A DNA stretch of 64,000 nt from Streptomyces sp. 71268. Lineage in GTDB: Bacteria > Actinomycetota > Actinomycetes > Streptomycetales > Streptomycetaceae. The notes beneath the pieces were generated by a model. It made no database searches and had not been told where the DNA came from. It saw nothing but the letters and a program-made list of their open reading frames with translations. Within the stretch, counting starts at the first letter, position 1. Every line of letters begins with the position of its first letter. Positions 17,667-28,931 of the stretch are shown piece after piece. The DNA lies in the NCBI RefSeq assembly GCF_029392895.1, contig NZ_CP114200.1, positions 5,524,501-5,588,500 of the forward strand. The letters are read 5' to 3'. The position numbers and the translations under genes are program-made.

Positions 17667-17703
17667 GAGCGGGCCGGGCCGCTCCGCGCGACCCGGCCCG
17701 CTC
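17667..17703. terminator. Hairpin after the TetR gene
   Basis: Perfect 12-bp stem (17667-17678 with 17692-17703), 13-nt loop, 3 bases after the stop codon. Confidence 0.6.
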
Positions 17704-17726
17704 GCCGTCGTACGACGGCCTGTTCT

Positions 17727-17794
17727 GCCAACCGGCCTGTTCCGCCAGCCGGCCTGCTCCGTCAGCCAGCCCGCTCCATCAGCCAGCCTGCTCC
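17727..17794. repeat. 17-bp tandem repeat, four copies, reaching into the mbtH 3' end
   Basis: Four units of consensus GTCAGCCRGCCTGCTCC (17727-17743, 17744-17760, 17761-17777, 17778-17794) with a partial copy before and a degraded copy after. The last unit covers the stop codon and final codons of mbtH, so the array looks like slippage duplication of the gene's 3' end into the intergenic space. Confidence 0.75.
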
Positions 17795-17994
17795 GTCAGT
17801 CGGCGCAGGCTGGCCGGGCGCAGGTCGCTCCAGTGCTCCTCGACGTACGCCTCGCACGCGGCGCGGCTGTCCTCGGCGTGCGCCACCGTCCAGCCCGGCG
17901 GGACGGCGGTGCTGGCGGGCCACAGCGAGTGCTGCTCCTCGGCGTTGACGAGTACGAGGTAGCGGCCGCCCTCGTCGTCGAACGGGTTCGTCAT
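17779..17994 (-). CDS. MbtH-family NRPS accessory protein
   Basis: A 71-residue MbtH-like protein with all family landmarks: NPFDDEGGRYLVLVN, EEQHSLWP, PPGW and HWSDLRPASLRRL, including the invariant Trp residues. Such proteins bind and activate the adenylation domains of non-ribosomal peptide synthetases. It lies immediately downstream of the NRPS gene on the same strand with a 34-base gap, so it almost certainly serves that enzyme. GGAAGGA precedes the ATG. Confidence 0.95.
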   Translation of the reverse strand: MTNPFDDEGGRYLVLVNAEEQHSLWPASTAVPPGWTVAHAEDSRAACEAYVEEHWSDLRPASLRRLTEQAG

Positions 17995-18028
17995 GGGTGG
18001 TCCTTCCGTGCGGTGGGGGCTGGAGTGG

Positions 18029-22225
<4,197 letters not shown>

Positions 22226-22646
22226 TTCGCGAGTCTCAGACCGCAAAACTTTCACCTCGTGCGCTAGCGAAATGGAGGGATTCGGCCCGGTCGTTGGCCG
22301 ATGTTCAGCCACCACAACGACGGGTAAGCCGCACGATGATCTTAAGAGCCAAACCGCGCCATGGTGGCCACCGAGAGGGGGAATCAGGCCACATCGTAGG
22401 GGTTGCCAGCGAAGTCCCCTGAGTTTATGAGGATGATGAAACTGTTCCGTGACGGCCGCGTGAATAGAGTTTGCAGGACCGTGTTGACCAATATCTCGCT
22501 AGGGGTGCCATAGGGGTCTATTTAGGGGGATCGGTTACGGGTAGTAACAAGTGGCCTGGCGTCGGTGGGTGACACCTCGCGTAGGCCACATTTCCCATTC
22601 CCCTGCTGTATTGCTCGCGTTTCGGGCGATGTGGTTCGGTCGTGGT
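22226..22646. other. Upstream region of the NRPS operon
   Basis: About 420 bases of lower-G+C DNA. It must hold the NRPS promoter (leftward). I searched by eye for an actinobacterial iron box (TTAGGTTAGGCT-like) and saw none. No gene or strong dyad is visible; short in-frame extensions of the NRPS reach 22315. Confidence 0.4.
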
Positions 22647-23066
22647 TCAGCCGTGGTTCCGGAACGACCACGTGAGCGCCACGAAGTCCTCCTCGTCCGC
22701 GGCTCCCGCCCCGCGGTAGGTGGCGAGCGCCGCCGTGTTGTCGCGTTCCGTACCGACCCACATGCCGTAGCACCCCCGCTCCCGCGCCAGCTCCGCCAGC
22801 GCCCGGACCAGCGAGCCCCCGACGCCGCGCCGCCGATACGCCGGGTCCACCGAAAGTTCATACAGGAACATCTCGGTTCCCTTGTCGGGGTGGGTGGTCT
22901 CCACGCCGGTGATCATTCCGACGGGCCGTTCCGCCACGTAGGCGATCAGCAGGTGATGCCCCGGCTCATGCAGAAAACGCTCCGCCGCGCCGACCCGGGC
23001 CGGCCCGTCGAAAAGGTGCTCGGCCGCGACCACCTCACGAATTTCCCCAGCCCGCCGAATCTCCAC
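22647..23066 (-). CDS. GNAT acetyltransferase, AAC(3)-I-like
   Basis: A 139-residue GCN5-related N-acetyltransferase. The acetyl-CoA loop is RRRGVGGSLV (about residues 78-87), preceded by MFLYELSVDPAY and followed by CYGMWVGTERDNTAALATYR. The stretch PVGMITGVETTHPDKGTEMF is the part that most resembles aminoglycoside 3-N-acetyltransferase type I enzymes. It may modify an amine on an aminoglycoside or another small molecule; resistance is possible but not shown. It stands upstream of the NRPS on the same strand, separated by more than 300 bases, so a joint role is speculative. Confidence 0.85.
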   Translation of the reverse strand: MEIRRAGEIREVVAAEHLFDGPARVGAAERFLHEPGHHLLIAYVAERPVGMITGVETTHPDKGTEMFLYELSVDPAYRRRGVGGSLVRALAELARERGCYGMWVGTERDNTAALATYRGAGAADEEDFVALTWSFRNHG

Positions 23067-23650
23067 GCCACCGCCCCTTCCTCACCGCACCGGCAGCGAA
23101 TACCGGGCACGGAATGCGGAGAATAGCGGAGCGGGTGGCGTGTGCGGGTGGCAATTTCCGGGGGCGGGTGGGTGTCTGGCGAGGGCGGTGCGTCACTCGG
23201 CTCCCGACCGGCCGGGCGGTCGGGTGACGATGGTTGCCGGCTGTGGCGTGGGTCGCTCGCGGTGGCGACGTACGGTCTCCGAGCGGCTGACGGGGGCGGC
23301 CCTGACGCGCGGCCGGCGTTGCGACGGGGGCGCCGGGGTCAAAGGGGGCCGCCGCTCGGCCTTCCGAGGCGTCCCAGGCTCGGATCGAAGCAGCGATGAA
23401 GGGAATGCACCCCCAAGGACCGCAGCGGGCGCCCGTTGGCAGGGCCGCGCTACGAGCCCCAGTGTGACCAGCCCGCCGGCACGTCGTCGCCGCCCGGCCG
23501 CCCCCGGCATCGCACACCCCCACCCCGACGCGCACGGCGACAACGCCCCCCGGCGCCCCGCAATTACCCCCGAGGTAATCGCTCCACCCAGCCGCCCCCA
23601 CTACCTTCTGGGCCTTGCCCAGCCCCCGCTCTGAACGAAGGTGATCCGTG
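23067..23650. other. Intergenic region without a recognised gene
   Basis: About 580 bases. Open frames on both strands translate to Arg/Pro/Ala-rich sequence with no family resemblance and poor third-position G+C periodicity. No tRNA or repeat array was seen. The final 30 bases carry the GAAGGTG ribosome site of the gene at 23651. Confidence 0.4.
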
Positions 23651-23992
23651 ATGACCGCGTACGGCTTCGCTCATCTCCGCAGCCGTCGGAATCACTCCGA
23701 CATCATCGAGTACCTGGAGCGCATTCAGGCGACGCTCGACCCCTTCGCCGGGCGGTTCGTCATTCACGGGCCGCCGGCCGACGTTCTGGAAGGTACGTGG
23801 CCCGGCAGCATGGTGTTGATCGAGTTCCCGAGCCTCGACGATGCGCGCGCCTGGTACGAATCGCCCGCCTATCAGGCCATTCTGCGGCTGCGTACCGATC
23901 ACATCGAGGGTGACGTGGTGCTGGTCGAGGGCGTCGGGCCGGACTACGACCCGGCCGAGCGGGCCCGCGCGTTGCGCGCGGAGGCCGGCTGA
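23651..23992 (+). CDS. DUF1330 family protein
   Basis: A 113-residue single-domain protein with a dimeric alpha/beta-barrel (ferredoxin-like) fold of the DUF1330 type. Visible pattern: EYLERIQATLDPFAGRFVIH, a strand GSMVLIEFPSLDDARAWYES and the helix PAYQAILRLRTDH. The WY-S-PAYQ motif is typical of the family. The ATG at 23651 is preferred over the GTG three bases upstream; GAAGGTG lies seven bases before it. No enzymatic role is established for these proteins. It stands alone upstream of the tRNA gene. Confidence 0.85.
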   Translation: MTAYGFAHLRSRRNHSDIIEYLERIQATLDPFAGRFVIHGPPADVLEGTWPGSMVLIEFPSLDDARAWYESPAYQAILRLRTDHIEGDVVLVEGVGPDYDPAERARALRAEAG

Positions 23993-24105
23993 GTGGTACG
24001 GGGAGAAACCCGCCGCCGTGGAGGGGAATTCCCCGCCGCACAGGCAGACCCTGCGGCGGGGGAAATCCTCATCGCGGGGAGAGAACGAGGAATCCTCGTA
24101 CGAAG

Positions 24106-24177
24106 AGGCCGTGGCGGGAATCGAACCCACGTAACTCGCTTTGCAGGCGAGCCCCTAAACCACTCGGGCACACGGCC
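24106..24177 (-). tRNA. tRNA-Cys (anticodon GCA)
   Basis: On the minus strand the sequence folds as a full cloverleaf of 72 nt: acceptor stem GGCCGTG paired with CACGGCC, a T-arm with GGTTCGATTCC, an anticodon stem CTCGC/GCGAG and loop with GCA. The discriminator base is U, as expected for tRNA-Cys. CCA is not encoded. The only RNA gene seen in the window. Confidence 0.96.
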
Positions 24178-24629
24178 GGGCTTCCGGTGTGGGTTCCGGT
24201 TCCGCTCCGTGGGGAGGGAATCGGATCGTTCACCGGGGGTGTCGCGGTGTTGCTGAGATGACTAAAGCCGGTGCGGGTCGGGTTGGTCAACGAGTGCGCG
24301 GCGCTTGCCATGTGACCGCAACACGGCCGCCACGATCGACTGCGGCCCCCGAGGCGGCGAGCCCCCTGGTGAGGCGAGGTCCGGCCGCCGCGCGGGCCCG
24401 AAGTGGGGCCCTCGCGGGCGTGCGCGATGGGGCAGGCCGGGTTGCCCGATCGGCCCCCGGCCCCGGCACCCTCACCCGCCTCCGCCGCCGTCCGCTCCGG
24501 AGTCCGCCCCGCGTAGGCGCCCGCGCGCGAGAGCCCGCCACTCCCGTACGGCCGCCGTCGCGCCCCCCACAGACACACCCGCACGGACCGAGTCCCGCCA
24601 CCCCCACCCCCGGTGCCGCCCGGCAGGGC
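24178..24629. other. Intergenic region upstream of tRNA-Cys
   Basis: About 450 bases. The first 120 are moderate in G+C and probably hold the leftward tRNA promoter; the rest is C/G-rich with no supported gene on either strand. Confidence 0.4.
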
Positions 24630-25535
24630 CTACGCGCCGCGAACGAAGTCCTCCACCGTCGTGCGGAAGAGGTCCGGCGCGTCCACCCACGGGAAGTGGC
24701 CGACCTCGGGGAGGGCGCGGGCGCTGGCGTGGGCGAGGGAGGCGGCGACGAGTTCGCCAGCGCGTACGCCGGTCACGCCGTCCCGGGCGCCGGTCACCAC
24801 GAGCGCCGGGCAGCGCACCGCCTCCAGCCGTTCCACCAGCGCGAGGCGGGCCGCCTCGTCCACGCCCTGCCAGAAGCCGGCCCGTGGGACGGGGCCGAGT
24901 TGGGCGCCCTCGCTCGCCGCGTGCGCCTGCTGCGGCTCCTCCCAGCGGCCGTACGCCAGCGGCGCGGCGCGGCGTAGCAGGTCGCGTACGTCGTCCAGGT
25001 CGGAGGCGGTGGGCAGGGCCTGGACCGCCGCGTACGCGTCCTCCCACCAGGGCTCGTCGGAGCGGGCCTCGAAGATCTCGCGGGCGTCGTCGGGGAGTTC
25101 GCCCTGGAGCCGGGCGCCCGGGCAGACCAGGACGAGGTGGCTGAGCCGTTCGGGGTGGGCCGCGGCGTACGCCTGGGCCGTGGCCGCCGCGGCGTCGTGG
25201 GCGAGCAGCGCGAACCGCTCAAGGCCGAGGTGCTGGCGCAGGGCCTCCAGGTCCTGGGCGAGGCGGGGGAACGCGTAGCCGCTCGGGTCGGTGGCGGGCG
25301 GCGAGGCGCCGGTGCCACGGCTGTCGGGGACGACCAGCGGCCGGTGCTCGTCGAGCCCACCGAGGTCGCCGAGGTACGCGGCGTCCCGGCCGGGGCCGCC
25401 GGCGAGGCAGACCAGCGGCGGCGCGGCGGCCCCGTCGCGCGGGCCGAGGACGCGGTAGGCGAGTTCGGCGCCGTCGTACGAGGCGTACCGGTGCGCGCCG
25501 GGGCGCAGGGCGTGCGGTGCGGTGGCATGCGACAT
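24630..25535 (-). CDS. Alpha/beta-hydrolase fold protein with Asp at the nucleophile position
   Basis: A 301-residue protein resembling proline-iminopeptidase-type hydrolases: the HGGPG-like oxyanion loop is LAGGPGRDAAYL (44-55), DSRGTGAS follows, a cap region with EPWWEDAYAAVQ, and a C-terminal VGHFPWVDAPD supplying the His. The nucleophile elbow, normally GHSxGG, reads LAHDAAAAT, so the expected Ser is Asp114. Asp nucleophiles occur in haloalkane dehalogenases and epoxide hydrolases of the same fold (HDWG), so the protein may be a different kind of hydrolase or inactive. ATG 25535 begins MSHATAPHAL, just ahead of the fold. Confidence 0.85.
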   Translation of the reverse strand: MSHATAPHALRPGAHRYASYDGAELAYRVLGPRDGAAAPPLVCLAGGPGRDAAYLGDLGGLDEHRPLVVPDSRGTGASPPATDPSGYAFPRLAQDLEALRQHLGLERFALLAHDAAAATAQAYAAAHPERLSHLVLVCPGARLQGELPDDAREIFEARSDEPWWEDAYAAVQALPTASDLDDVRDLLRRAAPLAYGRWEEPQQAHAASEGAQLGPVPRAGFWQGVDEAARLALVERLEAVRCPALVVTGARDGVTGVRAGELVAASLAHASARALPEVGHFPWVDAPDLFRTTVEDFVRGA

Positions 25536-25803
25536 TCGTCCAGCTTGCCGCATCCGCCCGCCCGCCCCGCGCGGCGTGCGCGCGGGGCGCGTCGTCCCAG
25601 CGCGCGGGGCCGACGGGGGCCCGGGACACGGGGCTGGCGGGTTACGGCGGGCTGGGCCGGTGGCGTCGTTGGCGGGCCGGAGCGGGGGAGGGGCACGCCG
25701 GGTGCGCGGCTCCGGCCTGCGGCTTGGTGCGGGTGGGGCGCCAGAGGCGCGAATCAGGGGCCCTTCTATACGCGTAACGAGGGGATCTGCCGCTCTACCC
25801 CAA

Positions 25804-25821
25804 CTTCTGCTTATGATGAAG
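25804..25821. promoter_or_regulatory. LysR-type dyad overlapping the start region of the LysR gene
   Basis: CTTC-N10-GAAG, containing a T-N11-A core, ends two bases before the GTG start. This is the shape expected of a LysR autoregulatory site, though so close to the start it would also block ribosome access or belong to the leader. Confidence 0.4.
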
Positions 25822-25823
25822 GC

Positions 25824-26729
25824 GTGTTCGATTCCCGGCACATCCACACGTTCCGCGAGGTTCTGCAAGCCGGCTCGTACTCCGGCGCGGCCCGCGCGCT
25901 CGGCTATACGCAGCCCGCGATCACACAGCAGATGAAGGCTCTGGAACGGGACGTCGGCACCGCCCTGTTCACCCGCGTCGGCCGGCAAATGCGGTTGACC
26001 GAGGCGGGCGAGGCGCTGGCCCGGCATGCCGACGTCATCCTCGACACCATCGCCACGGCCCAGCAGCAGATGGACGCCATCACCCGGCTGCGCGCGGGCC
26101 GGGTGCGGGTGTGCGCCTTCCCCAGCGCCAGCGCGACGCTGATACCCGAGGTCATGGCCTCGCTCGCGGTCGGCCACCCGGGCGTGCGGGTGGAACTCCT
26201 GGAGGGCGAGCCGCCCGAGTCGCTGGGCCGCCTCGCGCGCGGCGAGTGCGACATCACGCTGGCCTTCACCTACCCCGGCCTGCACGAGGAGGTGCCGGAC
26301 GAGGTGGTGGAGGTGCGCCTGTTCGAGGACCAGCTCACCATCCTGCTGCCCACGGGGCACCCGCTGGCCAGGCGGCGCGCGGTCAAGCTCATCGACCTGG
26401 CCGAGGAACGGTGGATCGCCGGCTGCCTGCGATGTCGGGCCAACTTCCTGCACGAGTGCGCCGAGCAGGGCTTCGCGCCCGACATCGCCTTCACCTCCGA
26501 CGACAACCTGGTCGTGCAGAGCCTGGTCGCGGCGGGCGTGGGGGTGGCCATGATGCCCTCGCTGGTGCTGTCCTTCCTGTGCCACCAGAAGGTCGCGGGC
26601 CGGGCCCTGGACCCCGCCTCACGCCGGCAGGTCTCGGCGTACGTGCTCCGCGAGCACCTGCGCGTCCCGGCCACCGCGCTGGTCCTCGACGAACTGCGGG
26701 CCGCCGCCGAGCGCCGCGTCGGCTGCTGA
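25824..26729 (+). CDS. LysR-family regulator, probable sulfur-metabolism control
   Basis: A 301-residue LysR protein. GTG at 25824 gives the typical start FDSRHIHTFREVLQAGSYS, then the helix-turn-helix AARALGYTQPAITQQMKALE and LFTRVGRQMRLTEAGEAL. The effector domain spans about 90-290, with GRLARGECDITLAFTYPG and a Cys pair (GCLRCRANF) in the region where the effector usually binds. Genes for cysteine dioxygenase and a YeiH-like exporter follow on the same strand; YeiH genes are often next to a LysR regulator (YeiE/CysB-like in other bacteria), so a sulfur-compound effector is a reasonable guess. Confidence 0.88.
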   Translation: MFDSRHIHTFREVLQAGSYSGAARALGYTQPAITQQMKALERDVGTALFTRVGRQMRLTEAGEALARHADVILDTIATAQQQMDAITRLRAGRVRVCAFPSASATLIPEVMASLAVGHPGVRVELLEGEPPESLGRLARGECDITLAFTYPGLHEEVPDEVVEVRLFEDQLTILLPTGHPLARRRAVKLIDLAEERWIAGCLRCRANFLHECAEQGFAPDIAFTSDDNLVVQSLVAAGVGVAMMPSLVLSFLCHQKVAGRALDPASRRQVSAYVLREHLRVPATALVLDELRAAAERRVGC

Positions 26730-26868
26730 CCCGTTCCCCTCTCCTTCCGTACCTCCCCCGCCGCCGATCGCGCGGTCCGTGCGCGCGGTCCATCCATAAG
26801 CGCGGGCCCCGGTGCGGCCAAGGAACTGTTGTTAGACGGCGCGCGGGGGGCGGCGTGACGCTTCGAGC

Positions 26869-27441
26869 ATGCGTACTCCGACCGCCCCCACGCCCTTCAG
26901 GGCCGCACGCACGACCGCGCGTCTCGACGCCCTCGTCGAGGACGTGCGGGAGGCCGTGGGTCGGGGCCTGCCGCCGGACCTGACGGCCTACCTGGTGGGC
27001 GAACGGCTCGGCCCCCACCTCACCTGTCCCGACCTCCTCACCGACGAGCAGCGCGAGGGCGACCCCGACACCTACCGGCAGCACCTGCTCTACGCCGAGC
27101 GGGACGGCAGCTTCTCCGTCGTGGCCCTGGTGTGGCTGCCGGGCCAGCGGACGTCCATCCACGACCATGTGTCCTGGTGCGTGACCGGGGTGCACGAGGG
27201 CGAGGAGAGCGAGCGCCGCTACCGCCTGGTCTCCGACGGCGCCACCTCGCGCCTGGTGGCCACCCAGGACGTCGTCAACCCGCTCGGCTCGGTGTGCGGG
27301 TTCGCGCCCCCCGGCGACATCCACCGGGTGTGCAACACCGGTACCGAGACCGCCATCTCGATCCACATCTACGGGGCCGACATCGCGCGGCTCGGCACCA
27401 GCGTGCGCCGCGTGTACGAGCTGCCCGCGGACGAGCTGTGA
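26869..27441 (+). CDS. Cysteine dioxygenase family protein (cupin)
   Basis: A 190-residue cupin of the cysteine/thiol dioxygenase family. The iron ligands are visible: HDH at 98-100 and His152 in PPGDIHRV, matching the 3-His site of the family; VSWCVTGVHEGEESERRY follows the first motif. The expected reaction is O2-dependent oxidation of cysteine (or another small thiol such as 3-mercaptopropionate) to a sulfinate in the cytoplasm. The stop overlaps the GTG start of the YeiH-type exporter (GTGA), suggesting that the products of thiol oxidation and export are coordinated. Confidence 0.9.
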   Translation: MRTPTAPTPFRAARTTARLDALVEDVREAVGRGLPPDLTAYLVGERLGPHLTCPDLLTDEQREGDPDTYRQHLLYAERDGSFSVVALVWLPGQRTSIHDHVSWCVTGVHEGEESERRYRLVSDGATSRLVATQDVVNPLGSVCGFAPPGDIHRVCNTGTETAISIHIYGADIARLGTSVRRVYELPADEL

Positions 27442-28643
27442 GCCGGCCGCGCTCGGCCCACCCGACCCCGCTATGGGTGCACCTACGCCCCCACCCGCGC
27501 CCCGCGAGCGCCCTGCCCGCCCCACCCCGGGCGGCGGCCGCGCTGCCCCCGCCGCCCGGCACGCCTGCCCGATCGAACACCGGGCGGGGCGAGCAGCCGC
27601 CGCCCCGGCGTGCCCGTTCGGACAAGCTGGGCGGCCTGGCGCTGGCCGCCGGTGGCGTCGCCGTGGCCTGGGGCGCGCACCAACTGCTGCCCGCCGTGCC
27701 GATGTTGACCATCGCGGTGGTGCTCGGCGTGGTCGCGGCGCACGTGCGCGGCGTGCGCGCGCTGGTACGGGGACGCTGCCGCCCCGGCCTGTCGTACGCC
27801 GGCAAGCGGCTGATGCGACTGGGCATCGTGCTGCTCGGCCTCAAGCTGAGCCTGGACGACGTGCTCGGCCTCGGCTGGGCGACGGTGGGCATGGTGTTCG
27901 CCGTGGTCGGGGCGACCTTCTTCGGCACCCTGTGGCTCGGCCGCAAGCTCGGCCTGCGCGGTGACCAGCCGCTGCTGATCGCCACCGGCTACTCGATCTG
28001 CGGCGCGTCCGCGATCGGCGCGGTCAGCGAGGCGTCCGACAGCGACGAGCGGGACGTGGCGACCTCGGTGGCCCTGGTGACCCTGTGCGGCACCCTCGCC
28101 ATCGCCGTACTGCCACTGCTGCAACACCCGCTCGGGCTCAGTGACGCGGAGTTCGGCCGCTGGGCCGGGGCCAGTGTGCACGACGTGGGGCAGGTGGTGG
28201 CCACCGCGCAGACCGCGGGCTCCGCCGCGCTCGGCGACGCGGTGCTGGTCAAGCTCATGCGCGTGGCGATGCTCGCGCCCCTGGTGGCGGCCGTCGCTCT
28301 GTCCGTACGGGCCCGGGCCCGCTCCCGTAGCGGTGCCGCCACCGACTCGACCACCACGACCTCCACTCAGTCCGCCCCGCGCCGCCCGCCGCTGGTGCCC
28401 CTGTTCGTCGCCGGCTTCCTGGCGATGGTCGCCCTGCGCAGCACCGGCGCGCTGCCCGGCGCCGCCATCGACGTCGCCGGGCACGCGCAGGAACTCCTGC
28501 TGGCCGCCGCCCTGTTCGGCCTCGGCAGCGCGGTGCACCTGCCCACGTTGGCCCGCACGGGCGGCCGGGTCGCCGCGCTCGGCCTGTGCTCGTGGGTGGT
28601 GATCGGGGGCGTCTCGTACGCGGGCGTCCTGCTGACGGCGTAG
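27438..28643 (+). CDS. YeiH/UPF0324-family putative sulfate/sulfite exporter
   Basis: A 401-residue membrane protein with about ten hydrophobic segments. The family core is clear: YAGKRLMRLGIVLLGLKLSL, the GYSICGASAIGAVS motif, ALVTLCGTLAIAVLPLL and GASVHDVGQVVATA. A 60-residue Pro/Arg-rich cytoplasmic N-terminus precedes the first helix; the GTG at 27438 overlaps the stop of the cysteine dioxygenase gene, though a shorter start inside the Pro-rich segment cannot be excluded. Members are annotated as putative sulfate exporters, which would fit sulfite/sulfate overflow after cysteine oxidation; substrate not proved. Confidence 0.88.
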   Translation: MSRPRSAHPTPLWVHLRPHPRPASALPAPPRAAAALPPPPGTPARSNTGRGEQPPPRRARSDKLGGLALAAGGVAVAWGAHQLLPAVPMLTIAVVLGVVAAHVRGVRALVRGRCRPGLSYAGKRLMRLGIVLLGLKLSLDDVLGLGWATVGMVFAVVGATFFGTLWLGRKLGLRGDQPLLIATGYSICGASAIGAVSEASDSDERDVATSVALVTLCGTLAIAVLPLLQHPLGLSDAEFGRWAGASVHDVGQVVATAQTAGSAALGDAVLVKLMRVAMLAPLVAAVALSVRARARSRSGAATDSTTTTSTQSAPRRPPLVPLFVAGFLAMVALRSTGALPGAAIDVAGHAQELLLAAALFGLGSAVHLPTLARTGGRVAALGLCSWVVIGGVSYAGVLLTA

Positions 28644-28729
28644 CGGCCCGGCCCGCGCGGACTCCTCCCGCCGCGCACCGGGCCGCCGCCAGGCGCCGGG
28701 CCCACCACCCCCGGGCCCGGGCCGCGTCC

Positions 28730-28778
28730 GGTGCCGGGCCCGGGAGCGTACGGCCGTACGAGCCCCGGGCCCGGCACC
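28730..28778. terminator. Large cruciform-type hairpin after the YeiH gene
   Basis: Perfect 15-bp stem (28730-28744 with 28764-28778). The 19-nt loop itself contains the palindrome GTACGGCCGTAC, giving a two-tier structure. No T tract. Confidence 0.6.
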
Positions 28779-28931
28779 GTCGCCCCGCGCGGGGGCCTCG
28801 TGTGGGGCGTGCCGGTCTTCCGTACGGCCGCGCCGCGCCGCGAAGGACACCGAGGTCGTAGGCCCGATGGCCGAGCGGAACACCGCCTTCAGACAGGGGT
28901 CAACGCGGTTCGTGGCCCTTACTCTGACGCC

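Noticed and set aside
22226..22646. Iron box (DmdR-type) upstream of the EntF-like NRPS
   Set aside because: Looked for TTAGGTTAGGCT-like palindromes on both strands and saw none, so siderophore regulation is not supported.
23035..23601. Possible minus-strand protein in the gap after the acetyltransferase
   Set aside because: Low-complexity, no start signal and no likeness to any family.
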